Shown: positions 29,160-37,358 of the stretch, piece after piece
Position numbering within the stretch: the stretch's first letter is position 1
How the letters are laid out: each line of letters opens with the position of its first letter
Origin: Candidatus Poseidonia sp.
GTDB taxonomy: Archaea; Thermoplasmatota; Poseidoniia; Poseidoniales; Poseidoniaceae
DNA: 57,671 nucleotides
Direction of reading: 5' to 3'
NCBI GenBank assembly: GCA_030827365.1
Contig: JAUREO010000006.1
Span: 1 to 57,671 of the forward strand
Program-made: the position numbers and the translations under genes
The notes under the pieces: model-generated
What the model was told of the DNA's origin: nothing
Databases searched by the model: none
Seen by the model: the letters and a program-made list of their open reading frames with translations, nothing else

Positions 29160-30482
29160 ATGGATGAAGGCAAAATATCATCCATGATTTCTTCCATTTT
29201 GAACGGTGAAGAACAAGGTAAAGAGTCCATCTTTGAGTTTATCTCCCATGTCAAAAATGACTCAATTTCACAAGAATATGTCGTTGAGTGGTTGAAAACA
29301 ATGCATCAACATGGCTGCACAAATCTTGATGTGATTCATCTTACGACGGCGATGAGGGAATCGGGTGCAACATTAACATGGCAAAGCGACAAGCCCATCG
29401 TCGACAAACATAGCACGGGTGGTGTCGGGGACAAGATGTCCATCATGCTTGCACCTGCTCTTGCGGCTTGTGGCGTTCGAGTACCTATGCTCGCTGGCAG
29501 AAGTTTGGGCCATACGGGTGGTACCATCGACAAATTAGAATCGATTCCGAATTTTTCATGCATCAAAACTCCTGAGGAGATGAAAACCATTGTCGAAGAG
29601 GTTGGTTGTTGTATTGTAGCCCAAAATACAAGCATTGCTCCTGCAGATGGCCGCTTGTATGCCTTGAGAGATGTGACAAATACTATTGACAATGTTCAAC
29701 TCATCACAGCGTCAATCCTTTCGAAGAAATCTGCAGAGGGCTTAGACGCTCTGGTTTTAGACGTAAAGTACGGTTCTGCTGCTTTCATGAAAACACTCGA
29801 AGAGGCCAGGGCACTGGCTCGGTCAATGGTTGATGTTGGAAATGGTTGTGGAATCAAAACGGTAGCTCAACTCACTCGGATGGATGAACCCATAGGAAGT
29901 CACATCGGAAATGCCCTTGAAGTGCTTGAATCAATTCATGTGTTGAATGGTCAAGGTCATGAAGATACAAAACAACTTGTTGTTCTTCAAGGTGGAACAT
30001 TATTGCACCTTTCAGGGAAGGCAGAAAATGAACAAGAAGGACAAGAGATGATTCGCCATGTTCTTGAAAATGGTCAAGCCAAAAATGTATTCAAAGCCAT
30101 GTGCATAGCACAAGGAGTGCCAATAGATACAGCAGAACAACTCGTATCTCATCCTGAAGATGTGCTTCCCTCATCAAAATTTGAAACGCTAATACGTTCC
30201 GAAATAACAGGATATGTAACAACTTTTGATACGATGAAAATCGCTCAACGACTACGAAGTATGGGTGCTGGCCGCGTCCAATTAAGTGATGACATCGATC
30301 ATGCTGTTGGTCTTATCATACATCGCCACGTCGGTGATGAGGTGAAAAAAGGTGATGTCGTTCTTACAATTCATCATTCAGTTGCTCTTTCTGAAGAAGA
30401 ACAGAATTTCTTCTCCATGTGTTACTCAATTCAAAATCAACCCCTTCGTGCAACACCTCGATTGCACTCGACGGTGTCCTAA
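29160..30482 (+). CDS. deoA: Thymidine/pyrimidine-nucleoside phosphorylase
   Basis: A 440-residue enzyme that splits thymidine or uridine with phosphate into base and (deoxy)ribose 1-phosphate. The signature is clear: KHSTGGVGDK, then AGRSLGHTGGTIDKLESIP, then the phosphate/nucleoside region DVKYGSAAFM. The three-part layout (helical domain, glycine-rich alpha/beta domain, C-terminal barrel-sandwich with GDEVKKGDVVLTIHH) is complete. The length matches the bacterial DeoA/Pdp group (about 430-440) and not the archaeal AMP phosphorylase (about 500), which has an extra N-terminal domain. It is co-transcribed with the 2-oxoglutarate oxygenase. Bacterial ancestry is likely. Confidence 0.95.
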   Translation: MDEGKISSMISSILNGEEQGKESIFEFISHVKNDSISQEYVVEWLKTMHQHGCTNLDVIHLTTAMRESGATLTWQSDKPIVDKHSTGGVGDKMSIMLAPALAACGVRVPMLAGRSLGHTGGTIDKLESIPNFSCIKTPEEMKTIVEEVGCCIVAQNTSIAPADGRLYALRDVTNTIDNVQLITASILSKKSAEGLDALVLDVKYGSAAFMKTLEEARALARSMVDVGNGCGIKTVAQLTRMDEPIGSHIGNALEVLESIHVLNGQGHEDTKQLVVLQGGTLLHLSGKAENEQEGQEMIRHVLENGQAKNVFKAMCIAQGVPIDTAEQLVSHPEDVLPSSKFETLIRSEITGYVTTFDTMKIAQRLRSMGAGRVQLSDDIDHAVGLIIHRHVGDEVKKGDVVLTIHHSVALSEEEQNFFSMCYSIQNQPLRATPRLHSTVS

Positions 30483-30533
30483 GGAATTGATTGAAACGAA
30501 GTCATGATAAAGGGGGGCTTTTTCGGTGAACTT

Positions 30534-30606
30534 GCCGATTTAGCTTAGCTGGTGGAGCGTGGGACTGTTAATCCCAAGGTCGTGGGTTCGAGCCCCACAA
30601 TCGGCG
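30534..30606 (+). tRNA. tRNA-Asn (GTT)
   Basis: Acceptor GCCGATT pairs with AATCGGC, followed by discriminator G as expected for Asn. The anticodon arm is TGGGA-CTGTTAA-TCCCA, giving GTT; the T arm contains GGGTTCGAGCCCC. No intron and no encoded CCA. It stands alone between deoA and the converging guaA. Confidence 0.96.
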
Positions 30607-30640
30607 CAAAATCGATACTCTATCCTTCCAAGATAGGGTA

Positions 30641-31588
30641 CTATTCCCATTCAATTGTGCCAGGAGGTTTGTGCGTTATGTCGTACACCACGCGATTGAC
30701 CGCACCTTTGCATGTATTTGTGATTCGGGTTGAAACCTTTTGAAGAATGCTGTGTGGAATTTCAGAATATCTTGCCGACATACCATCCATACTACGAACT
30801 GCTCGTACCACAATGGTTTCACCATACGCACGTACATCTCCATGAACACCGACTGAACGGACTGGCAAAAGAGCAGCGTAATATTGCCATGGCAATTCCA
30901 TCAAACCTTGTGATGATGCATTTTCAAATTCTTCCTCGACAATTGCACATGCTTCTCGAACAACCTCAACTCGTTCAGGTGTGAGTTCGCCCAACGTTCG
31001 GACAGCGAGGCCAGGACCGGGGAAGGGTTGACGCTCTGAGACTTTGATGTGAAGAGCACGTGCAAGTTCTCTCACTTCATCTTTGTATAATTCTCGTAGT
31101 GGCTCAACAACTTCAAGGCTCATATCTTCTGGAAGGCCACCTACATTGTGATGTGATTTGATGGTGTCTCTAACCCCACCACCAGATTCAATCCAATCGG
31201 GAGCAATCGTTCCCTGAATGAGATATTTAGCACCACACTTGACTTGTTCCTCTTCAAAAATTCGAATGAACAGTTCTCCGATAATTTTTCTTTTCTGTTC
31301 GGGCTCAGTGATGTCTTTTAGTGCAGAAAAATACCTATCTGCAGCTTTGATCGTGATGAGTTGGATGCCCAAATCAGAGAGCATGGCTTCAATTTCTTCA
31401 GTTTCATTTTTTCGCATAAACCCTGTATCGACATAGACACAATGCAATAAATTCCCGACGGCTTGGTGGGCAAGAACGGCCGCAACGGTGGAATCTACGC
31501 CTCCAGAGCATGCAATGATAGCGATGTCGTCGATGCTTGTTTGCATTTGTTGAACTGATTCCTCTATGAAATCAGCCGCATCAAACAT
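30641..31588 (-). CDS. guaA: GMP synthase, ATP pyrophosphatase subunit
   Basis: A 315-residue protein holding only the synthetase half of GMP synthase: it adenylates XMP and aminates it with ammonia from a separate glutaminase subunit. The PP-loop SGGVDST is at residues 28-34; the C-terminal dimerisation domain is complete and ends in the family tail KPPGTIEWE. The missing class I glutaminase domain is normal for archaea, which encode it separately; that gene is not in this window. The start is 2 nt after the purE stop, so purE-guaA form an operon on the minus strand. Confidence 0.96.
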   Translation of the reverse strand: MFDAADFIEESVQQMQTSIDDIAIIACSGGVDSTVAAVLAHQAVGNLLHCVYVDTGFMRKNETEEIEAMLSDLGIQLITIKAADRYFSALKDITEPEQKRKIIGELFIRIFEEEQVKCGAKYLIQGTIAPDWIESGGGVRDTIKSHHNVGGLPEDMSLEVVEPLRELYKDEVRELARALHIKVSERQPFPGPGLAVRTLGELTPERVEVVREACAIVEEEFENASSQGLMELPWQYYAALLPVRSVGVHGDVRAYGETIVVRAVRSMDGMSARYSEIPHSILQKVSTRITNTCKGAVNRVVYDITHKPPGTIEWE

Positions 31589-31590
31589 GC

Positions 31591-32070
31591 TTATTCACCA
31601 CTATTGATTTCTCTATCTTGTGCCTTGACCTTTTCAATTTGGTCGAGTTTGTTTTGTTTTAATGCAGCAGCATAGGATTCGTTTTGGAGTGCAAGCATTT
31701 GCACAGCAAGGTATCCTGCATTATCACCTCGGTCAACGCCTACAGTTGCTGCCGGAACACCAGGAGGCAACTGTGCAATAGAGAGCAATGAGTCAAAAGG
31801 AACTTTGCCACCACACGGCACACCAATGACTGGTTTTGTGGTCATCGAGGCAACGGCACCTGGGAGTGCTGCTGCTAATCCAGCCATGGCTACAAAGACC
31901 ATACAGCCTGCTTCTTCAGCATCTTGAACAATTTCTTCAACAAATTTAGGTGAACGATGGGCTGAAGCAACTCGTAATTGGTGGGGAACACCGAATTGCT
32001 CTAAAATTGCTGTGCATTTCTTGGCGATGGGTAGGTCAGAAGATGACCCTAACAATATTGTAACATCCAT
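31591..32070 (-). CDS. purE: N5-carboxyaminoimidazole ribonucleotide mutase (PurE)
   Basis: PurE class of about 160 residues, acting in purine synthesis (N5-CAIR to CAIR, or AIR carboxylation in class II). The motifs LLGSSSDLPIAKK near the N-terminus and VASAHRSP (the catalytic His) are unmistakable, as is the later GVPCGGK strand. I place the start at the ATG at 32070 because the fold begins right there (MDVTILLGSSSD); an upstream ATG at 32097 adds nine residues without conserved features. It precedes guaA with a 2-nt gap. No purK-like ATP-grasp gene is next to it. Confidence 0.96.
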   Translation of the reverse strand: MDVTILLGSSSDLPIAKKCTAILEQFGVPHQLRVASAHRSPKFVEEIVQDAEEAGCMVFVAMAGLAAALPGAVASMTTKPVIGVPCGGKVPFDSLLSIAQLPPGVPAATVGVDRGDNAGYLAVQMLALQNESYAAALKQNKLDQIEKVKAQDREINSGE

Positions 32071-32115
32071 GGAATAAACCCAACGCGGTGGGTTCATTAG
32101 GATGACTGTTGAAGA

Positions 32116-32835
32116 TTATGATTCTTCATACCCGCTATGCAAAGAATGACCAACATCTGTCATTGAAAAATGGATGGTACCAAGAGCAGCACGTGCCTCA
32201 TCAAACGGGTTGGAGGAAACCAGAATACACCGAATAAACGCTGAGGGTGGATTCTGCCTAGAACTGTATCCCACAACAGCAAAAACCGTTTCCCAATCTG
32301 GTTTGAGATAAGCAATGATACCATGGCGGAAAACTGCAGACTCAACGATCCAATTCAACTCGTTAGAGAAATCAAGTTTCGATTCGTAAGAGCACGGCAA
32401 GTCATAGACGAAACGGGATGAGGTTGAGCCTGTCCTCAAGGCTACAAAGGTGGGGAACAATGAGGCTGTACCAAATGTGAGAGGTAGCCACCAATATGCT
32501 CCTGTTTCATTTGGGGTTGACGGCCAAACCGATTGAAAAACAAGGGTAAAAAGAATCGAAATGGAACTAAAAAAGAGTGCAAACCTCCATTGCTTGCTGA
32601 GTGAAAGTGTTCGATGTGGTGTTTTTTCGGATGCGAGAAAAAGGGCAACGATATTGAGGGCTAAACCGAGGAACACCAGATAGTTCTGGAACTCCATGAA
32701 ATCTTGAAACAAAAACGTCAACATTGCAAATCCAAAAGGAAGCAGTGACCATGAAAACAAGAGCAGGACAATACCAAATTTTTGTGGCCCAAGATGAATG
32801 GGCTCAAAATGTTCTGTCCAAACGACGTCTTCCAC
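32116..32835 (-). CDS. Four-span membrane protein of unknown function
   Basis: A 239-residue protein with a polar N-terminus, about four membrane spans (approximately 21-45, 50-67, 84-103 and 116-131) and a soluble C-terminal domain of about 100 residues. The tail has an alternating beta pattern and no recognisable catalytic residues. I do not recognise the family. It sits between gcvPB (21 bp upstream on the same strand) and purE (45 bp downstream), so it may be carried by the same transcript, but a link to either pathway is not evident. Confidence 0.7.
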   Translation of the reverse strand: MEDVVWTEHFEPIHLGPQKFGIVLLLFSWSLLPFGFAMLTFLFQDFMEFQNYLVFLGLALNIVALFLASEKTPHRTLSLSKQWRFALFFSSISILFTLVFQSVWPSTPNETGAYWWLPLTFGTASLFPTFVALRTGSTSSRFVYDLPCSYESKLDFSNELNWIVESAVFRHGIIAYLKPDWETVFAVVGYSSRQNPPSAFIRCILVSSNPFDEARAALGTIHFSMTDVGHSLHSGYEES

Positions 32836-32856
32836 ATACGGCCTACATACTCCACC

Positions 32857-34365
32857 TTAATTGAGTTCATTGGTTTCAAATGGGTGCCGCAGACAAAGAT
32901 TTCTTGCCGCATATACCTCATCAACTCGTCGAACTGGCGTTGTTGTGGGTGCTTCGTGAAGAGATTCTGGTGATTGTTGCAACACCTCAACAAAATGCTT
33001 TGCAAAAGTGTCGAGTGTGTCTTTGGATTCTGTTTCTGTAGGTTCGATCATCATACACTCAGGAACAACCAACGGGAAGTACACCGTTGGAGCCATGTAA
33101 CCTCGGTCGAGCAGACCTTTTGCTACATCCATGGCTGAGATACCTACGGCTTGTTTTGCAGGTTCCATCGAGAGTGTAAATTCGTGCTTTGCCACAATGG
33201 TTTCAGCTCCATCACGGAACATGTGGGATACACCTGCTGCTTCAGCCTCTCTATGAATAGCATGACGCAAATAATTTGCATTCAAAACGGCGTGTTCGGA
33301 CATGGTTCGCAGGCCGTTACCGTAACGGCGATAATATGCCCAGCATCGAACCACTGCACCAGCGTTTCCATGCCATTGTTGGACTTTACCGATGGTATGT
33401 TCAGGTGTCAGCCAGTAATACCACGAACCATCGACAGAGTGCAACAATTCTTCGGCGGTGGCATCTCGCTTTCCAGCAATTGGGCTTGGCAAGAATGGGG
33501 CGAGTTGAGACTTCACTCCAATTGGACCTGAACCTGGACCACCGCCACCATGGGGTTGTGAGTAGGTCTTGTGTAAATTGAAATGTACGGCGTCAAAGCC
33601 CATGAGCCCCGGAGATGTAAGGCCAAGAATTGCGTTGAAGTTGGCTCCGTCGTAATACATTTGGCCGCCTGCATCATGAACGATTGTTGATGCCTCAACG
33701 ATGTCTTGCTCAAATAATCCGAGGGTGTTTGGATTGGTGATCATCATGGCGGCCGTGGTTTCGTCGGCAACAGCACGAAGAGCATCTAAGTCGATTCGAC
33801 CATCTGCTCGAGACGGAATTTCTACAATTTCATACCCAGCCATGGCAGCACTCGCTGGGTTTGTTCCATGGGCAGAGTCAGGAACAATCACTTTTGTCCT
33901 TTGGTCTTCACCGCGTTGACGGAAATATTCCTGAATGCATCGGACTGCGGTAAATTCGCCTTGTGCTCCTGCAACAGGTTGTAACGTCACTTCATCCATG
34001 CCAGAACATACTGCAAGCATTTCTTGCATTTCGTAGTATATCGACAGAAGTCCTTGAAGATGCTTTTCACCTTGGTGAGGGTGAATATCAGCAATACCGG
34101 GCAATTGTGCAATGACTTCGTTAATTCTTGGATTGTGTTTCATCGTGCAAGAACCAAGAGGATAAAATCCGGTATCAATACCAAAATTACGTTTTGATAA
34201 CCAAGTGTAATGTCGAACCATTTCTGGTTCCGATAATCGTGGCCATTTTGGTGCTTGCTTTCGCATAAGTGTGGATGGAAGAGAAACAGGGGTAATGGTC
34301 GCCATCGGTTGTGGCTGGGCATATCCTTTTCCTATTGCTCCATTGTGTCCAAACAAATGGCTCAT
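32857..34365 (-). CDS. gcvPB: Glycine dehydrogenase (decarboxylating) subunit 2
   Basis: The catalytic subunit of the two-subunit P protein of the glycine cleavage system: it decarboxylates glycine and passes the aminomethyl group to lipoylated GcvH. The PLP lysine is Lys266 in NLHKTYSQPH, followed by the glycine-rich GGGGPGSGPIGVK; the family's FYPLGSCTMKHNP element is near the N-terminus. The length of 502 residues fits subunit 2. Its start overlaps the gcvPA stop by 4 nt (ATGA), showing strict coupling. GcvH and the lipoamide dehydrogenase are not in this window. Confidence 0.97.
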   Translation of the reverse strand: MSHLFGHNGAIGKGYAQPQPMATITPVSLPSTLMRKQAPKWPRLSEPEMVRHYTWLSKRNFGIDTGFYPLGSCTMKHNPRINEVIAQLPGIADIHPHQGEKHLQGLLSIYYEMQEMLAVCSGMDEVTLQPVAGAQGEFTAVRCIQEYFRQRGEDQRTKVIVPDSAHGTNPASAAMAGYEIVEIPSRADGRIDLDALRAVADETTAAMMITNPNTLGLFEQDIVEASTIVHDAGGQMYYDGANFNAILGLTSPGLMGFDAVHFNLHKTYSQPHGGGGPGSGPIGVKSQLAPFLPSPIAGKRDATAEELLHSVDGSWYYWLTPEHTIGKVQQWHGNAGAVVRCWAYYRRYGNGLRTMSEHAVLNANYLRHAIHREAEAAGVSHMFRDGAETIVAKHEFTLSMEPAKQAVGISAMDVAKGLLDRGYMAPTVYFPLVVPECMMIEPTETESKDTLDTFAKHFVEVLQQSPESLHEAPTTTPVRRVDEVYAARNLCLRHPFETNELN

Positions 34366-35735
34366 GCTTTCACCCCCTTATGGTTCACCCAATTGCGCAA
34401 TTGGGCAGACAACATCTGAATATCAGACAGCGATGTTTGGTCAGTTGTTGTCACAAGGATTTGATTTGTAATGTTTGGATTCCATTCTTGAAGGTTAAAA
34501 CCCCCAAAGATGCCTTGTGAATCAAGATACTCTAAACATGAATTGGCGCTCCCAGGTACTTCAAGAACAAATTCATTGAAATGCGGTCCTTCGTGAGGTA
34601 AATTCAATCCCGCAATATTGGATAATTCTTCCTTGAGTTTTTGACTGGCACTCATGTTTCGAAGAGCAAGTTCTTGCAAACCTTCTGGGCCAAGCAAAGC
34701 CATGTGCATGGCCCCCATTAATGCAATTAGGGTTTCGTTGGTGCAAATGTTTGATGTTGCACGGTGGCGACGTATGTGTTGCTCTCTTGTTGAAAGCGTT
34801 AGACAGTATGCTTCGTTCCCGTCGACATCGACCGAACGGCCAACAATTCGTCCCGGCATGAGTCGGAGATATGGCTTGTGGCAAGCAAAAATTCCGTAAA
34901 GTGGACCTCCACATGTCATTGGACTACCAAGCGGTTGCCCTTCACCGACCACCATGTCGGCTCCGTAAGCACCAGGAGCCTCGACCATCCCGAGGGATAC
35001 AGGTTGGATACCAACAATGAGGGCTGTATCTTCTCCAATGATTTCTTTTGCTGTTGTGAGTCCCTCATCAAGAATGCCATATGGATTCGGTTGTTCAACA
35101 TATACGCCACATGAACCCTTAGCTTCTTCAAATGAGGTGAGTGCAACTTTACCATCGGGTCCATGCTTGAGCATTTTAATTTGAATATCAGCACCTTGAC
35201 AATAATTGTGCATGACCGACAAGCGATCAGGAGGCGTTAATTCAGAAACATAGACGGTATTTTCTTGCGTTGCTTTTCTGCCGTGAACACGAACCGCACA
35301 AGTCAATGCTTCAGCAGCAGCTGTTGAGCCATCGTACAACGACAAATTTGCGATAGGCAATCCTACCAATTCAGATATTAAGGTTTGAAACTCCCACATG
35401 GATTGAAGCATCCCTTGACTGACTTCAGGTTGGTAGGGGGTATAAGCGGTAAGAAATTCACCTCTTGTGACCAATTGGAATACAGACGCGGGTACATAAT
35501 TTCGATACAGACCAGCTCCTAAGAATGAAGGACGCGAGGCGTGGTTTGTGTTTGCTCCGAGCAATCGACGAGCATCAGCAAGAATTTCTTCTTCGGTTTG
35601 CGGGTCAGGAAGTGGTAGTTGTCCTTGAACTCGAACCGAATTAGGAATATCGATAAACAAGTCTTCCATACTTTCCATGCCCATGGCAGCAAGCATCTCT
35701 TTTTCTCGTCCAAGGTTTGGAAGTTGGTCGACCAT
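34362..35735 (-). CDS. gcvPA: Glycine dehydrogenase (decarboxylating) subunit 1
   Basis: The N-terminal-half homologue of the P protein, 457 residues, without the PLP lysine, pairing with GcvPB. Conserved elements are FLGAGLYRNYVPASV, TPYQPEVSQGMLQ and the later STREQHIRRHRATSNICTN (split here for length: REQHIRR then ATSNICTN), all typical of subunit 1. It is followed directly by gcvPB with a 4-nt overlap. Upstream, 113 bp separate it from gcvT on the same strand, with a T-run just after gcvT, so gcvPA may also have its own promoter. Confidence 0.96.
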   Translation of the reverse strand: MVDQLPNLGREKEMLAAMGMESMEDLFIDIPNSVRVQGQLPLPDPQTEEEILADARRLLGANTNHASRPSFLGAGLYRNYVPASVFQLVTRGEFLTAYTPYQPEVSQGMLQSMWEFQTLISELVGLPIANLSLYDGSTAAAEALTCAVRVHGRKATQENTVYVSELTPPDRLSVMHNYCQGADIQIKMLKHGPDGKVALTSFEEAKGSCGVYVEQPNPYGILDEGLTTAKEIIGEDTALIVGIQPVSLGMVEAPGAYGADMVVGEGQPLGSPMTCGGPLYGIFACHKPYLRLMPGRIVGRSVDVDGNEAYCLTLSTREQHIRRHRATSNICTNETLIALMGAMHMALLGPEGLQELALRNMSASQKLKEELSNIAGLNLPHEGPHFNEFVLEVPGSANSCLEYLDSQGIFGGFNLQEWNPNITNQILVTTTDQTSLSDIQMLSAQLRNWVNHKGVKA

Positions 35736-35830
35736 AACAATACCTCACGTAAACCGTGTTATTTCTTGGTGAAGCGAGGATGCTCATAATCAATTGCTTT
35801 TAGGCAGATGAAAACAAAGCACGGGTGTTC

Positions 35831-35848
35831 ATTTTTTTGAAAAAAAAT
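35831..35848 (-). terminator. Candidate poly-T terminator after gcvT
   Basis: On the minus strand an uninterrupted run of eight T (35840-35847) begins two bases after the gcvT stop, followed by C and seven A. Oligo-T tracts are sufficient for archaeal termination, and the T/A runs could also fold back on each other. It may uncouple gcvT from gcvPA-gcvPB. Confidence 0.4.
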
Positions 35849-36955
35849 TCACACAAAAGGTGGTCGAAAAACCTGCGCTTGAACCGATTTTCTTGGGCTT
35901 GCAACAATTTCAATGAAATCGCCCTCGTTGACACCAGTCAAGTACCCCATTCCAATGCCAATATTGTCAAGGCTTGGTGATGGTGCTCCTGATGTAAGGA
36001 AGCCTATTTGACGACCATCCTTCTGAACTTCTTTTCCAGGTCGAGGCAATGGCCCTTTTTCCACATACTTGATACCCCATAATCGGGCGTCGGATTCTTG
36101 ATGAGAAACGCAACGGTGTTTGCCAACGAAATCATGTTCAAAATCAACACCAAATGGAACATTGGTTTCCCATGAATCACGATGTAAAAATGATTCTTGA
36201 CAATCGGATAAGTGATGCCAACAAAAATCTACACCAGAGAGGAGGTACCCTTTTTCTAAACGTAGGGTATCTCTTGCACCGAGGCCAACGGGTGTTGCCC
36301 CCGCTTCAATAAGTGCTCGCCAAAGTCGTGGAGCGTCATCGTTTGGAATGAAAATCTCGTAACCGGATTCACCAGTGTACCCGGTCCCTTGAATCCATCC
36401 AGTAACACCCAAATCATTGGTTTCAATTTGTTTCCAACGAAATCGTCCAATGTGATTTTGACCTCCTAAAACTGGTTCAAGTATTGATTTTGCAGAAGGT
36501 CCTTGCAATGCAATAATCGAAGTTTGGTCGGATAGATTTTCAATTTGAATACGCTGGTCGGATGGAAGTAATGCATGAAACCAATCCCACATTGTTGAAA
36601 TCATTGAGGCATTGGGCACACCGAGGATTTCTTCATCGGATACAACTGCAAAAATCATGTCGTCAATAACATAACCATCGTGGTCAAGAAAATGAGTATA
36701 TGCACAACGCGTAGGTTCGATATGTGTCACTCTTTGAGAAGCGATACTTTCTAGCCATTCACGAACATTTTTACCAATAAAGCGAAAAGATCCCATGTGA
36801 GATACATCAAATAACCCCGCTGTTGCCCTTGTTGCGAGATGTTCTTCGGTGATTGAGGTGTACCAGATAGGTAACTCAAACCCATGAAAATCAACTAAAT
36901 GAGCATCTAAACGAACATGTTCATCATAGAGGGCAGTACGTACAGGTGGGTTCAT
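35849..36955 (-). CDS. gcvT: Aminomethyltransferase (glycine cleavage T protein)
   Basis: A 368-residue T protein: it releases ammonia from the aminomethyl-lipoyl group of GcvH and loads the C1 unit on tetrahydrofolate (or an archaeal equivalent). Recognisable elements are the N-terminal LVDFHGFELPIWY and GLFDVSHMGSF, the folate-site GTGYTGESGYEIF and the later GLGARDTLRLEKGYLLSG. The length is normal. It lies upstream of gcvPA-gcvPB on the same strand; with them it forms the glycine cleavage locus, lacking only gcvH and lpd. The near upstream gap of about 400 bp holds a possible broken gene on the other strand. Confidence 0.97.
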   Translation of the reverse strand: MNPPVRTALYDEHVRLDAHLVDFHGFELPIWYTSITEEHLATRATAGLFDVSHMGSFRFIGKNVREWLESIASQRVTHIEPTRCAYTHFLDHDGYVIDDMIFAVVSDEEILGVPNASMISTMWDWFHALLPSDQRIQIENLSDQTSIIALQGPSAKSILEPVLGGQNHIGRFRWKQIETNDLGVTGWIQGTGYTGESGYEIFIPNDDAPRLWRALIEAGATPVGLGARDTLRLEKGYLLSGVDFCWHHLSDCQESFLHRDSWETNVPFGVDFEHDFVGKHRCVSHQESDARLWGIKYVEKGPLPRPGKEVQKDGRQIGFLTSGAPSPSLDNIGIGMGYLTGVNEGDFIEIVASPRKSVQAQVFRPPFV

Positions 36956-37002
36956 GTGTGTCCCTTTATGATATAGTTAAACAACTTATGCTGAGGATTT
37001 GA

Positions 37003-37334
37003 ATGCGATTTCTTCCAGAAATAAATACAATAGTACCTCTCATGAAAGAACAATCTGTTCAAGATGTTGTAAAATCTTCATCCAAACTACAAATAGCCAA
37101 ACAAAAAATTCTGGTTTTCCTCAACAAGCCTATAGTGTTACGATTATTTGACAACTAGCAAATACATTTCACGATGGCCAACCATCGAAAGCATTTCGAA
37201 TCTTCGAAGCCTATGTGGAGCAAATCAGTCAACATGCAAGTTGTCCGATGAACTGCTCAAACCATTCGGTTCCCATAGAGACGCAACTTGACACGACAGA
37301 ACGCCATGATACTCTCCGACGAATATTCCATTGA
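37003..37334 (+). pseudogene. Possible frameshifted small gene between gcvT and the decarboxylase
   Basis: The stretch from 36956 to 37358 has no long open frame. On the plus strand, an ATG at 37003 opens a 51-codon frame that ends in TAG at 37156. A second frame, opening just after a TGA at 37149, then runs to TGA at 37332 and reads like protein (charged helical patches such as SKAFRIFEAYVEQ and TTERHDTLRRIFH). The two abut exactly, as expected for one frameshift in a gene of about 110 codons. It is divergent from gcvT and convergent with the decarboxylase, a natural place for a gene. I recognise no family, and chance is possible. Confidence 0.3.
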
Positions 37335-37358
37335 AATTCTCTATGTTGCCAACGAGGC

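Noticed and set aside
29160-30482. Archaeal AMP phosphorylase for the phosphorylase gene.
   Set aside because: The protein is about 60 residues too short and starts directly with the helical domain of the bacterial DeoA/Pdp type.
30641-31588. guaA as a truncated, broken GMP synthase.
   Set aside because: The absence of the glutaminase domain is the normal split form in archaea; the remaining part is complete from PP-loop to C-terminus.
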